Part shown: piece by piece, positions 18,286-26,428 of the stretch
Layout: each line of letters opens with the position of its first letter
Position numbering within the stretch: the stretch's first letter is position 1
Assembly (NCBI GenBank): GCA_025360815.1
Contig: JANYBL010000099.1
Coordinates: forward strand, 1 to 39,162
Direction: 5' to 3'
Length of the DNA stretch: 39,162 nt
From: Burkholderiales bacterium
GTDB taxonomy: Bacteria > Pseudomonadota > Gammaproteobacteria > Burkholderiales > Usitatibacteraceae
Program-made: the position numbers and the translations under genes
The notes under the pieces: generated by a model
What the model was told of the DNA's origin: nothing
Databases searched by the model: none
What the model saw: only the letters and a program-made list of their open reading frames with translations

Positions 18286-19239
18286 ATGAAACTCATTTTT
18301 GCCGGCACCCCACATTTTGCCGCAGTCGCATTGGCCGCGCTAGTGTCGGCAGGGCATGAAATTTTGTTAGTACTTACTCAGCCAGATAGGCCCGCCGGGC
18401 GAGGCTTGAAGCTTCTAGCAAGCGACGTAGCGCAGGTTGCTGGTGCGTCAGGTTTACGCCTTGAGAAGCCATCGACGCTGAGGGATGTAACCACCCAAAC
18501 CATGCTCCGTGACTGTAATGCTGATTTAATGGTGGTTGCGGCCTATGGGCTATTGCTGCCGCAAGTCGTGCTCGATATTCCCCGTTTGGGTTGCCTCAAT
18601 ATCCACGGTTCCATTCTGCCGCGCTGGCGGGGCGCTGCGCCAGTGCAGCGCGCCATTGAAGCAGGCGATTCGGAAACCGGAATTACCATTATGCAAATGG
18701 ACGCAGGGCTGGATACGGGCGCCGTGCTGCTCGAAAAGCGCATTGCGATTTCGAATTTTGACACTAGCGCAACGTTATTTGAGAAACTCACTCAACTTGG
18801 TGCCGATAGTATTGTCGAAGCACTGGCAAACTTACCCAATCTCACTGCTGCGCCGCAGGCCATTAATGGTGTAACTTATGCCAAGAAAATTCTGAAAGCC
18901 GAGGCATCCATCAATTGGTCGGATTCGGCAACTGTGCTAGCGCGTCGGATTCGCGCCTTCGACCCGTTTCCCGGTGTCGAGGCAAGGGTCGGCAAGGAAG
19001 CGATCAAAATATGGCGTGCTGAGGTCGTCGCAAGCTCGACGCCCCATCCCCCCGGAACGGTCATTGCGCTCACGACAAATCAACTCACTGTTCAATGCGG
19101 TCAAGACGCACTATCGTTGAATGTGGTACAAAAACCCGGTGGCAAGCGCCTCACCATCGCTGACTTTCTTCGCGGCATGGCCGGCCACACGCCCTCAAAC
19201 GTAACGAACCCGATGCAACTAGGAAGTCTATTCAAATGA
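18286..19239 (+). CDS. fmt: Methionyl-tRNA formyltransferase
   Basis: This is a 317-residue Fmt, which transfers a formyl group from 10-formyl-THF to Met-tRNAi. The N-terminal Rossmann domain begins MKLIFAGTPHFAAVAL. The catalytic triad is present as Asn105, His107 (LNIHGSILPRWRGAAPVQRA) and Asp143 (MDAGLDTGAVL). The tRNA-loop region RPAGRGLKL (36-44) is present. The C-terminal OB-like domain from about residue 205 (NWSDSATVLARRIRAFDPFPG) is complete. It follows def after 164 bases and overlaps rsmB by 4 bases (ATGA). Confidence 0.96.
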   Translation: MKLIFAGTPHFAAVALAALVSAGHEILLVLTQPDRPAGRGLKLLASDVAQVAGASGLRLEKPSTLRDVTTQTMLRDCNADLMVVAAYGLLLPQVVLDIPRLGCLNIHGSILPRWRGAAPVQRAIEAGDSETGITIMQMDAGLDTGAVLLEKRIAISNFDTSATLFEKLTQLGADSIVEALANLPNLTAAPQAINGVTYAKKILKAEASINWSDSATVLARRIRAFDPFPGVEARVGKEAIKIWRAEVVASSTPHPPGTVIALTTNQLTVQCGQDALSLNVVQKPGGKRLTIADFLRGMAGHTPSNVTNPMQLGSLFK

Positions 19240-20600
19240 TCCCCATTCAAGTCGCCTCCGCAACCGTTGTCGGGCAAGTGCTCAGCGGCAAAAATTTGGA
19301 CCGTGTGTTGGAACAAATTACACTAAAACCAGTGCCCACCACGCCGCCCACGCCACCACTCACACCCAATGAACGTGCTGCTGTCCACTCCATTTCGTTT
19401 GACACGCTGCGTCATTACGGACTTCTAACAGCTCAGCTGGATATGCTACTCACGGGGCCCATGTCGGACGCGCCGGTGCGGCATTTGCTACTCGTGGCAC
19501 TGGCACAACTCCAATTTTCAAAAGCGAGCGACCATGCAATTGTTGATCACGCGGTGTCGGCCACTGAGGCGCTTGGCTTTCCACGCGCCAAATCATTGGT
19601 CAACGCGGTGCTGCGTAATTACTTGCGAACACCCGATAAATTTGCTCGAGAACGCTTCAAAGTCGATACCGCGATCTATGACTTTCCTCGCTGGTGGATT
19701 GAACGTATCAAACGTGAACAGCCCGATGGATGGCACGATGGATTGCTGTCATCGCGCGAGCATCCACCGATGTGCTTGCGCGTTAATCGACGCCTAACGA
19801 ATTCCACTGATTATTTGGCCAAGCTCGCCAAAGTGGGTATCGCGGCAGTGGATCGCGGTGCGGGTGCCATAGAGCTAACCAAGCCGACCTCGGTACATGA
19901 GCTGCCGGGCTTTAGTGACGGCTTGGTCTCGGTTCAAGACGAGGGCGCGCAGTGGGCGGCACAATTTCTCGATGTGAAAAACGGTATGCGCGTTTTGGAT
20001 GCCTGCGCTGCTCCGGGCGGTAAGGCTGGCCATTTGCTGGAAATCGCTGATATCGATCTAACCGCGATTGATAGCGATCGCCAGCGCCTAAAGCGCGTCG
20101 CCGACAATGTGGATCGGTTAAAGCTCAAAGCCAAACTTAAAAACGTCAACGCCGCCGAGCCCGATACTTGGTGGGATAAAAAGCCGTTCGACCGCATTCT
20201 GCTCGATGTGCCATGTTCGGGCTCTGGTGTGGCACGCAGGCATCCCGACATTAAATGGATTCGTCGCGAAACCGATCTTGGCTCCTTTGCCCGACAGCAG
20301 GCACGACTGTTGGAATCGTTATGGAGTTGCCTAGGTGTTGATGGTAAATTGTTATATGTAACTTGCTCGGTGTTCAAGAGCGAAAATCAAGACATCATTG
20401 ATGCGTTTTTAAAGACGCATCTGAGTGCAAAGCAGTTAGAGCTGACCGTCACTTCCCGCTTGCCGGGATGCGGCAATGATCATAAAACACCCGAAACCAA
20501 ACATGCCGCATGGCCTACCTTCAAAGACGGCCAACTGCTCCCGGATGAACACCACGACGGATTCTATTTCGCGCTTCTTACTCGCACCAAACCGCAATAG
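19236..20600 (+). CDS. rsmB: 16S rRNA m5C967 methyltransferase RsmB (Sun/Fmu)
   Basis: This 454-residue RsmB methylates C967 of 16S rRNA using S-adenosylmethionine. An N-terminal NusB-like helical domain spans about residues 1-155. The Rossmann methyltransferase domain carries motif I DACAAPGGK (255-263). Motif IV DVPCSGSGVARRHPDIKW contains Cys327, which resolves the adduct. Motif VI TCS (376-378) contains the nucleophile Cys377. Both catalytic cysteines are intact. Its start overlaps the fmt stop as ATGA, so translation is probably coupled. Confidence 0.95.
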   Translation: MIPIQVASATVVGQVLSGKNLDRVLEQITLKPVPTTPPTPPLTPNERAAVHSISFDTLRHYGLLTAQLDMLLTGPMSDAPVRHLLLVALAQLQFSKASDHAIVDHAVSATEALGFPRAKSLVNAVLRNYLRTPDKFARERFKVDTAIYDFPRWWIERIKREQPDGWHDGLLSSREHPPMCLRVNRRLTNSTDYLAKLAKVGIAAVDRGAGAIELTKPTSVHELPGFSDGLVSVQDEGAQWAAQFLDVKNGMRVLDACAAPGGKAGHLLEIADIDLTAIDSDRQRLKRVADNVDRLKLKAKLKNVNAAEPDTWWDKKPFDRILLDVPCSGSGVARRHPDIKWIRRETDLGSFARQQARLLESLWSCLGVDGKLLYVTCSVFKSENQDIIDAFLKTHLSAKQLELTVTSRLPGCGNDHKTPETKHAAWPTFKDGQLLPDEHHDGFYFALLTRTKPQ

Positions 20601-20748
20601 CACAACGATGCGGTGGACGAGCGCGAACTGCTTCTGGAGGCAGGCCACGGCTGCAGCGACGCGTGTTGCAAGGCCTATTTTAGCGCCCGCACTTCATGGT
20701 TGCATTAATGGTTTGTTCGATGTTTTCTTGAATAGCTTTTGTGCCGCG

Positions 20749-21312
20749 ATGCGTTTCGTCGGATTGCCTTGGCTACTGCTATGCGCATCGCTCTCGACAT
20801 CGCACCTCGTGTTCGCCGAGGGCGCAGCCTTCCAATCCGCGAAACTAGAAGCAACGGAGGACGGCTACCAGCTTAATGCCCAGCTTGATCTGACACTCAC
20901 GCCCGCCATGGAAGAAGCGGTGCGCAAAGGGGTCTCTCTTTATTTCGCGGTTGATTTTGAAGTCAGTCGCGGTCGCTGGTATTGGCTTGATCAGGTGGTG
21001 GTGCGTGAACGACGGAACATACGTGTGACCTTCGCGCCGCTTACCGATCAATATCGAATTACGGTTTCGGGTTTATCGCAAAACGTATCGACGTTTGACG
21101 ATGTGCGACGCTTGCTCTCGCGGGTCCGATCGTGGAACGTGATTGACAAGGGTCGCTTAAAATCTGGCGAAAAGTACGAAGCTGCCGTGCGGTTCAAGCT
21201 TGATACTGCACAACTCCCCAAACCATTTCAGCTAAACGTGTTGGCCTCAAAAGAATGGGGTCTTGACTCCGACTGGACACGCTGGACAATTGTGGGCGGT
21301 GACACGCGATGA
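20749..21312 (+). CDS. DUF4390 exported protein
   Basis: This is a 187-residue protein of the DUF4390 type that commonly precedes ntrY in betaproteobacteria. A signal peptide (MRFVGLPWLLLCASLSTSHL, cleavage near VFA/EG at about residue 24) leads to a beta-rich domain with YQLNAQLDLTLTPAMEEAVRKG, RGRWYWLDQVVVRERR and RITVSGLSQNVSTFDD. It ends PFQLNVLASKEWGLDSDWTRW. The open frame reaches back to 20476, but that part overlaps rsmB and is not protein-like. The ATG at 20749 is the last Met before the signal peptide; its ribosome site is weak. The function is unknown, and its constant pairing with NtrYX suggests an envelope-sensing role. Confidence 0.85.
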   Translation: MRFVGLPWLLLCASLSTSHLVFAEGAAFQSAKLEATEDGYQLNAQLDLTLTPAMEEAVRKGVSLYFAVDFEVSRGRWYWLDQVVVRERRNIRVTFAPLTDQYRITVSGLSQNVSTFDDVRRLLSRVRSWNVIDKGRLKSGEKYEAAVRFKLDTAQLPKPFQLNVLASKEWGLDSDWTRWTIVGGDTR

Positions 21313-21353
21313 GTGCGGAGCCGTTGAGGATGCAGTTAAAGGCGCACACATGA
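21309..21353 (+). other. 14-codon ORF bridging DUF4390 and ntrY by two ATGA overlaps
   Basis: An ATG at 21309 overlaps the DUF4390 stop (TGA 21310-21312). The frame MSAEPLRMQLKAHT ends at TGA 21351-21353, which overlaps the ntrY ATG at 21350. GGGCGG lies about 9 bases before the first ATG. It could carry terminating ribosomes from one gene to the next. No product function is proposed, and chance is possible. Confidence 0.4.
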
Positions 21354-23587
21354 TCCGCACCATCATATTCGCTTGTATTGCCATCGGCGTGGCATTGATT
21401 GTCTTGCTGTTTCGCGCGAGCAGCAACAACGAATTTTTTGCCGATCACTACCCCTGGCTGTTCGGCCTAGGCCTAGCGCTCACGATTGGTCTTTTATCAT
21501 TGATCGGCTACCAAATTTATGGCTTAGTGCGGAAGCTCCGCTCCCAAGTGTTTGGTTCTAAGCTTGCACTGAGGCTCATGGCTGTGTTCGCGATGATGGC
21601 GATTATTCCGGGCGGCCTGGTTTACGCCATATCCGTGCAGTTTTTGGGGCGCTCAATTGATTCTTGGTTTGATGTACCCGTCGATAAAGCGCTTGAAGGT
21701 GCGGTGAATCTCGGTAAAAACGTATTTGATTCTGCGCTGACGGAGACGCTTCGCAAGGGCCAAGAAGCCGTTGCCGTTTTGCAAGCACAGGAAAATTCAG
21801 CTTTAGCGACAGATGCCGAAGCCATGCGAAAAATCAGGGTGCAATATGGCTTTGATGAAATCGCGCTATTCGCGACCGATGGTCGCCCGCTTGCCAGTGC
21901 CAGCCTTGCCACTACCCGCACTTCAATTTTTGGCGACAAGCCCAGCATCGAAGAATTGCGCGAGGTCGGTCGAAAAGCGCCCATTAAAGTGATTGAAACA
22001 CTCTCGGATCGCAACATTTACGCACGTGTCGTCGTTTATGTCCCGGCAACCGTCTTGGAACCAACACCGAGATTGATGCAAATCGTCAACGCACTGGCTG
22101 CCGACGTGGTGGCCGATGCAAAAATTGTTGAAAGCGGCCGCAACGATTACACCAAGCTCGCGTTGCAGCGTGATGGTTTAAAAAACCTTTTTTCCCTCAC
22201 CTTGACACTTGCGTTATCGCTTACGCTCTTTTCAGCAATTGCGCTCTCCTTCTTTTTATCTGAAAAATTATCGGCGCCCTTATCAGCGTTGGCTGAATCT
22301 ACCCGCGCGATTGCCAGAGGTGATTTTTCCAAATTAAATCCGGTCAAAAGTCGCGATGAATTCGGTGTGCTCACGCAATCGTTTAACACCATGACGCGCC
22401 AGCTCGGTGAGGCGTCTAACGTGGTGGCCCGCAAGCAGCAAGAATTAGAAAATGCCAACACTTATCTTGAATCTATTTTGGCAAACTTAACGTCCGGCGT
22501 AATGACACTCGACGAGCGGCTGTACGTCAAAACCATTAACAGCAATGCGGAGCGGATGCTGGGTTTTAACCATCACGCCTTGCGTGGTGTGAGGCTCCCT
22601 GATTGGGGTCAAAGCCAGCCACAGTTGCAGCCCTTGATCGATGAAATCACCAAGCAACTGGCCACACCGCGCGATAAGCCGTGGGAGCGACAAATCGTCT
22701 ATGAAGGCACCGCAGGGCGTCGCACGCTACTAGTGCGGGCGACTAAACTGCCGACGACGATTGATTCCGGCTTTGTGTTTGTTTTCGATGATATTACCAG
22801 CCTCATCCAGGTGCAGCGTGATGCAGCATGGGGCGAAGTGGCGCGTCGCCTGGCGCATGAAATCAAAAATCCACTTACACCAATTCAGTTGTCGGCCGAG
22901 CGGTTGCAGATGAAGCTCAGCGGCAAATTACCTGCGGCCGAACAGGAAATTTTGCAGCGCTCCACCAACACCATTGTCGCGCAAGTGGGGGCGCTCAAGG
23001 GCATGGTGGATGATTTTAGTTTGTATTCGCGCTCGTCGCGGTTGAAGCCTGTGATGCTCTCACTCAATGAGTTGGCGCGGGATGTGCTTGTGATGTATGA
23101 ATCCATGGCGGTGACATTGGATGTTCAGCTCAACGCTGATGTGCCGATGATCGCTGCGGATCCCGGATTACTACGGCAGGTGCTGCATAACCTGCTACAA
23201 AATGCGCTTGATGCTTCGGCGGGCGCCGACGCGCCACGCATCATCATTCGGACCGAATTGGCGGCGAATACCAAGGATATTGACGAGGCTTCGCTTGTGA
23301 GGTTGATAGTAGAAGACAATGGGTCGGGCATTAGTGAAGAAGTTAAAACGAAAATCTTTGAACCTTACGTCACCACTAAACCCAAAGGGACCGGCTTGGG
23401 CTTGGCAATTGTGAAAAAAATTATTGATGAGCATCACGGCTCAATCAGCGTAACGAACATTAAACCAACCGGCGCGAGGGTTGAGATTGAATTGCCACAA
23501 CACGCAGTGCCAGCAAGCGAAGATGTTTTTAGTAACGCCGCAAATAGCACCGGCACCTATCAGTCAATCCCGCTTAGTCGAAATTAG
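21350..23587 (+). CDS. ntrY: Membrane sensor histidine kinase NtrY
   Basis: This is a 745-residue NtrY-type kinase. There are three N-terminal membrane helices, a periplasmic or extracytosolic loop of about 180 residues, then a fourth helix (LTLALSLTLFSAIALSFFL). A HAMP domain (SEKLSAPLSALAESTRAIARGDF) and a PAS domain (ESILANLTSGVMTLDERL) follow. The dimerisation domain has the phospho-acceptor His503 in RRLAHEIKNPLTPIQL. The ATPase domain has N-box NLLQNALDAS, G1 VEDNGSGIS and G2 KGTGLGLAIV, all intact. I start at 21350 (AAAGG 8 bases upstream); the frame is open from 21263. It pairs with ntrX 75 bases downstream. NtrYX systems respond to nitrogen or redox/oxygen status in various bacteria. 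Confidence 0.93.
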   Translation: MIRTIIFACIAIGVALIVLLFRASSNNEFFADHYPWLFGLGLALTIGLLSLIGYQIYGLVRKLRSQVFGSKLALRLMAVFAMMAIIPGGLVYAISVQFLGRSIDSWFDVPVDKALEGAVNLGKNVFDSALTETLRKGQEAVAVLQAQENSALATDAEAMRKIRVQYGFDEIALFATDGRPLASASLATTRTSIFGDKPSIEELREVGRKAPIKVIETLSDRNIYARVVVYVPATVLEPTPRLMQIVNALAADVVADAKIVESGRNDYTKLALQRDGLKNLFSLTLTLALSLTLFSAIALSFFLSEKLSAPLSALAESTRAIARGDFSKLNPVKSRDEFGVLTQSFNTMTRQLGEASNVVARKQQELENANTYLESILANLTSGVMTLDERLYVKTINSNAERMLGFNHHALRGVRLPDWGQSQPQLQPLIDEITKQLATPRDKPWERQIVYEGTAGRRTLLVRATKLPTTIDSGFVFVFDDITSLIQVQRDAAWGEVARRLAHEIKNPLTPIQLSAERLQMKLSGKLPAAEQEILQRSTNTIVAQVGALKGMVDDFSLYSRSSRLKPVMLSLNELARDVLVMYESMAVTLDVQLNADVPMIAADPGLLRQVLHNLLQNALDASAGADAPRIIIRTELAANTKDIDEASLVRLIVEDNGSGISEEVKTKIFEPYVTTKPKGTGLGLAIVKKIIDEHHGSISVTNIKPTGARVEIELPQHAVPASEDVFSNAANSTGTYQSIPLSRN

Positions 23588-23662
23588 ATAGTGAACACCC
23601 GAAGTCGTCGTTGAGCAAACCTTAGCCGTAAAACGTATGATGAAAGCAGGATAAATAAAATC

Positions 23663-24952
23663 ATGTCTGCCAATAATATTTTAGTTGTCGATGACGAAAT
23701 CGGCATCCGTGAATTACTCTGTGAAATTCTCAAAGACGAAGGCTATTTCGTGCGCGTTGCTGAGAATGCCGCGGTGGCCCGCGCCATGCGTCGCGAAGCG
23801 CGGCCTGATCTCGTGCTGCTCGACATTTGGATGCCCGATACCGATGGCATTTCACTACTTAAGGAATGGGCAGCCTCCGGTCAGCTCACCATGCCAGTCG
23901 TGATGATGTCGGGTCACGGCACGATTGAATCGGCGATTGAGGCCACGCGAATCGGCGCCTGCGACTTTTTAGAAAAGCCGATCAGCCTGCCCAAATTGAT
24001 TGCGACGGTCGGCAAGGCGTTGCAGGGAGGTCGCGTATTGCCGAAGCCGGGGCTACAATTTGATCACTTGGGCCGTGCCAAAATTATTGATGAACTCAAA
24101 CAACGACTAGAGCAGATCAGTCGCTTGAAAATGCCGTTACTGTTGACCGGCGAGGAGGGCTGCGGATTCGAGCTCATCGCCCGCATGGTGCATCAGCGCA
24201 ACACCGCATGGATCGCGCCCCCAGACCACGCATGGCTAGCCTTAAACCCCTTCGCGCCGCTGGCCGAGGCGCGTGATGGCGTGTTGTTTATTGGGCAGAT
24301 TGAAACCCTCAATAAAAATGAGCAAAAAGGCTTGGTGCAGCTCATCGCCAAGCTCGAAAAATTCAACGTGCGTTTGGTCGCTACCACTGCGCAATCGATG
24401 ATGCCGTTAGTTGATAGCGGCACCTTCGATGCGACATTATTGGCGCAACTTTCTGGCATCACCCTGCGCATCCCGAGTTTGCGCGAACATCCTGAAGATA
24501 TTCCCGATTTAGCGTCTACCATATTGTTGCAGATGGTCGAATCCAATGAATGCTCGCTCCGCCATTTTAGTGTCGGCGCCTTAAACGCGCTGCGCAATCT
24601 CGATTGGCCGGGCAATTTGCCGGTGTTGCAGAACACCGTCAAAACATTAGCGCTTACCGCACTCACCACCGAGATTACCGTCGACGATGTAGGCCGTGTC
24701 GCCAGAGAGTTTGGACTCGACCAGCTGCACACACACCCGCCGGTTGCCGGCATTCCTTTTGATCTGCCGCTTCGCGAAGCGCGTGAACGATTTGAGTATC
24801 AATATTTCTTGCACCACATCCGTCGCGAAGACGGCAACATGTCTCGCGTCGCTGACAAAGTGGGGCTGGAACGGACACACCTTTATCGAAAGCTGAAGCA
24901 GCTAGGGATCCGGCCGGGGGGGAAGGTGGATGAGGGTGGGGGTGGAGGGTAA
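23663..24952 (+). CDS. ntrX: NtrX response regulator with degenerate AAA+ domain
   Basis: This is a 429-residue NtrX-type regulator. The receiver domain (1-120) is intact: acidic pocket Asp10/Asp11, phospho-acceptor Asp54 (LLDIWMP), Ser83 and Lys105. The central sigma-54 activator domain is eroded. Walker A reads TGEEGCGFE (162-170) with no Lys. Walker B reads DGVLFIGQ (205-212) in place of LFLDE. The distance between them is about 20 residues short, and no GAFTGA loop is present. The Fis-type helix-turn-helix (about 388-416, NMSRVADKVGLERTHLYRKLKQLG) is intact, so it should bind DNA but not drive sigma-54 open-complex formation. It ends in a Gly5 tail encoded by G-runs. It lies downstream of ntrY. 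Confidence 0.9.
   Translation: MSANNILVVDDEIGIRELLCEILKDEGYFVRVAENAAVARAMRREARPDLVLLDIWMPDTDGISLLKEWAASGQLTMPVVMMSGHGTIESAIEATRIGACDFLEKPISLPKLIATVGKALQGGRVLPKPGLQFDHLGRAKIIDELKQRLEQISRLKMPLLLTGEEGCGFELIARMVHQRNTAWIAPPDHAWLALNPFAPLAEARDGVLFIGQIETLNKNEQKGLVQLIAKLEKFNVRLVATTAQSMMPLVDSGTFDATLLAQLSGITLRIPSLREHPEDIPDLASTILLQMVESNECSLRHFSVGALNALRNLDWPGNLPVLQNTVKTLALTALTTEITVDDVGRVAREFGLDQLHTHPPVAGIPFDLPLREARERFEYQYFLHHIRREDGNMSRVADKVGLERTHLYRKLKQLGIRPGGKVDEGGGGG
24916..24949 (+). other. G-rich tract at the ntrX 3' end, possible G-quadruplex
   Basis: The coding strand has a run of seven G (24916-24922) and then GGG, GGGGG and GGG runs within 34 bases, ending at the ntrX stop. The first loop is about 11 bases, longer than the usual quadruplex limit, and the others are 1-4. 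It encodes the Gly-rich C-terminus. Confidence 0.5.
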
Positions 24953-25441
24953 GTTATTGCCACAAGATACGTTTTATCAAAATAATAGGCGGCCGTTTGA
25001 AAGCAAAATGTGCCCTCAACCTTGCTGAAAAATCCTCGCTACACGCCGTGATAAGTTTGTAGGGGAAATCTCGGACTAGCGGCTAATACTCGGGATTGAT
25101 GGTATCTACGCAATACAGGCGATAAAGCAAGGGAACGGGAAGCGCTGCTATTTCGTTGAAGATCAAGACTATCGCTTTCACGAATATCCGCATTGGTATC
25201 CAACATGATGCTCTGAGCGAATCAACGATCAAGTTCCTACTGGCTGGTGTTTTTTAATCTGGCAGCAGCAAGACAAAGAGTCGTTCTTACTCAGTTTTGT
25301 GAGTGGCGTCAGCAATAAGGTTTTATGAGAAGTTGGTCGATGCGGACCCGCGGGGGTGCTATATCCCCAATACAGAAGCGTATTCATAACAACACAGTCA
25401 TCCGATTCATGCATCGTCAGCGACTGCATACCGTTATAAAA
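24953..25441. other. Gene-poor region after ntrX with one transposase scrap
   Basis: These 490 bases hold no complete gene. The only recognisable content is the transposase-like fragment at 25080-25208. No convincing terminator for ntrX or for the leftward hydrolase gene is visible. Confidence 0.55.
25080..25208 (+). pseudogene. Fragment resembling IS200-like/REP-associated transposase N-terminus
   Basis: A 42-codon open segment without a start codon reads RLILGIDGIYAIQAIKQGNG, then KRCYFVEDQDYRFHEY. This resembles the N-terminal pattern of REP-associated (IS200-like, Y1) transposases: R-L-x-L-P-G-I, then H-x-I-Q-R-G-N-N-R-Q, then C-F-F-x-x-x-D-Y-R-F-Y-L. A TAG precedes it and a TGA at 25206-25208 ends it. 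The catalytic HUH and Tyr motifs expected downstream are absent. I take it as a dead remnant. The match is by eye, so the family call is tentative. Confidence 0.5.
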
Positions 25442-26428
25442 CTACTCCTCAATCCTACCGAACCGTACCACCGTCAGCCCCGGTTTTACATGCACCATCG
25501 TTGGCATGATGAGTACGCAGTTATCGTAAGGTGCCAGCACCGGCTTTCCGCCATCGTAGCCGATGAGGTCGCCTTTCTGCTTGATGACGGCCAGACCATG
25601 CGCGTGGCGCACGAAAACGAAATCAATGTTGTTGGCGACCACTGCCTCGGTGACGCGAATGACTTGTGGGGCAGGCAGTGGCGCGGGGTCAATTTGTGAG
25701 TTGGCTAAGTCGTGGTCCACCACGCCGCAATGGCTTAGGAATCGCCATACAGTTTGCCAGGCGATGTGTTCAGCGGCGCGCTCCCAGTGTTGGCCGCACT
25801 CAACGAGTAATGCGTTTTTATGGCTATTCCTATCGCCAAAGCCCCCGTAGTCACGCATGCGGGTGCCGTTCGCGTGGCCAGCATCTGCGACGATATGGGT
25901 GGGTAAAGCAACGCGTTTGGCGAAGGCAATGCCTTTGTCAAGCGGGCCTGAAATCATGACAGGGCCGTGAGGATCGTGCATGGAATGAATGTCGAGTAGC
26001 AGATCAACTTGGTCAATGACCGGCCGCATTTTACGAGCACGGACAAGCTCGATCGATTCACGCGAGCCCTCCAGCGTGGCCACATCCCACACTCGATTGA
26101 AGTCCTCATCTATGTAACGTGTCGTGTTCGGGCTGGCGGGATCGAAGCGGAGGTAAGCTTCGACGTTCGCAAACGAGAGGGATAACTTGCCATGGGTCGG
26201 GCGGACATTTATTTTAAACAAGCGATCTAGCGCGATGACACCGCAAATCTCGTTGCCGTGGGTGACGGCGTTTATCATCACATGCGGTCCGGGACTGCCT
26301 GAATCAAAGGTGGTGATGTAATCGATACCGGTGTTGCCGGTTTTGTACGCAGAAATATCGGGCGCTGCAAGTTCGACTGGTGGCGATATTGAAATTTTTG
26401 CGGGGACTTGCTTAGTGCTTATGGTCAT
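25442..26428 (-). CDS. Succinylglutamate desuccinylase/aspartoacylase-family zinc hydrolase
   Basis: This is a 328-residue M14-like amidohydrolase of the AstE/AspA family, which cleave N-acyl groups from amino acids. The zinc site is visible as His57 and Glu60 (AVTHGNEICG) and His148 (LLDIHSMHDP). The substrate-binding DFNRVW lies at about 109-114, and VECGQHWE carries the likely catalytic Glu. A C-terminal beta domain (from about residue 255) ends the protein. The ATG at 26428 lies 17 bases inside the end of the upstream amidohydrolase gene. The frame is open to 26539, but that part merely re-reads the His-rich tail of the other gene. No strong ribosome site is seen, so coupling by overlap is likely. 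Confidence 0.82.
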   Translation of the reverse strand: MTISTKQVPAKISISPPVELAAPDISAYKTGNTGIDYITTFDSGSPGPHVMINAVTHGNEICGVIALDRLFKINVRPTHGKLSLSFANVEAYLRFDPASPNTTRYIDEDFNRVWDVATLEGSRESIELVRARKMRPVIDQVDLLLDIHSMHDPHGPVMISGPLDKGIAFAKRVALPTHIVADAGHANGTRMRDYGGFGDRNSHKNALLVECGQHWERAAEHIAWQTVWRFLSHCGVVDHDLANSQIDPAPLPAPQVIRVTEAVVANNIDFVFVRHAHGLAVIKQKGDLIGYDGGKPVLAPYDNCVLIMPTMVHVKPGLTVVRFGRIEE

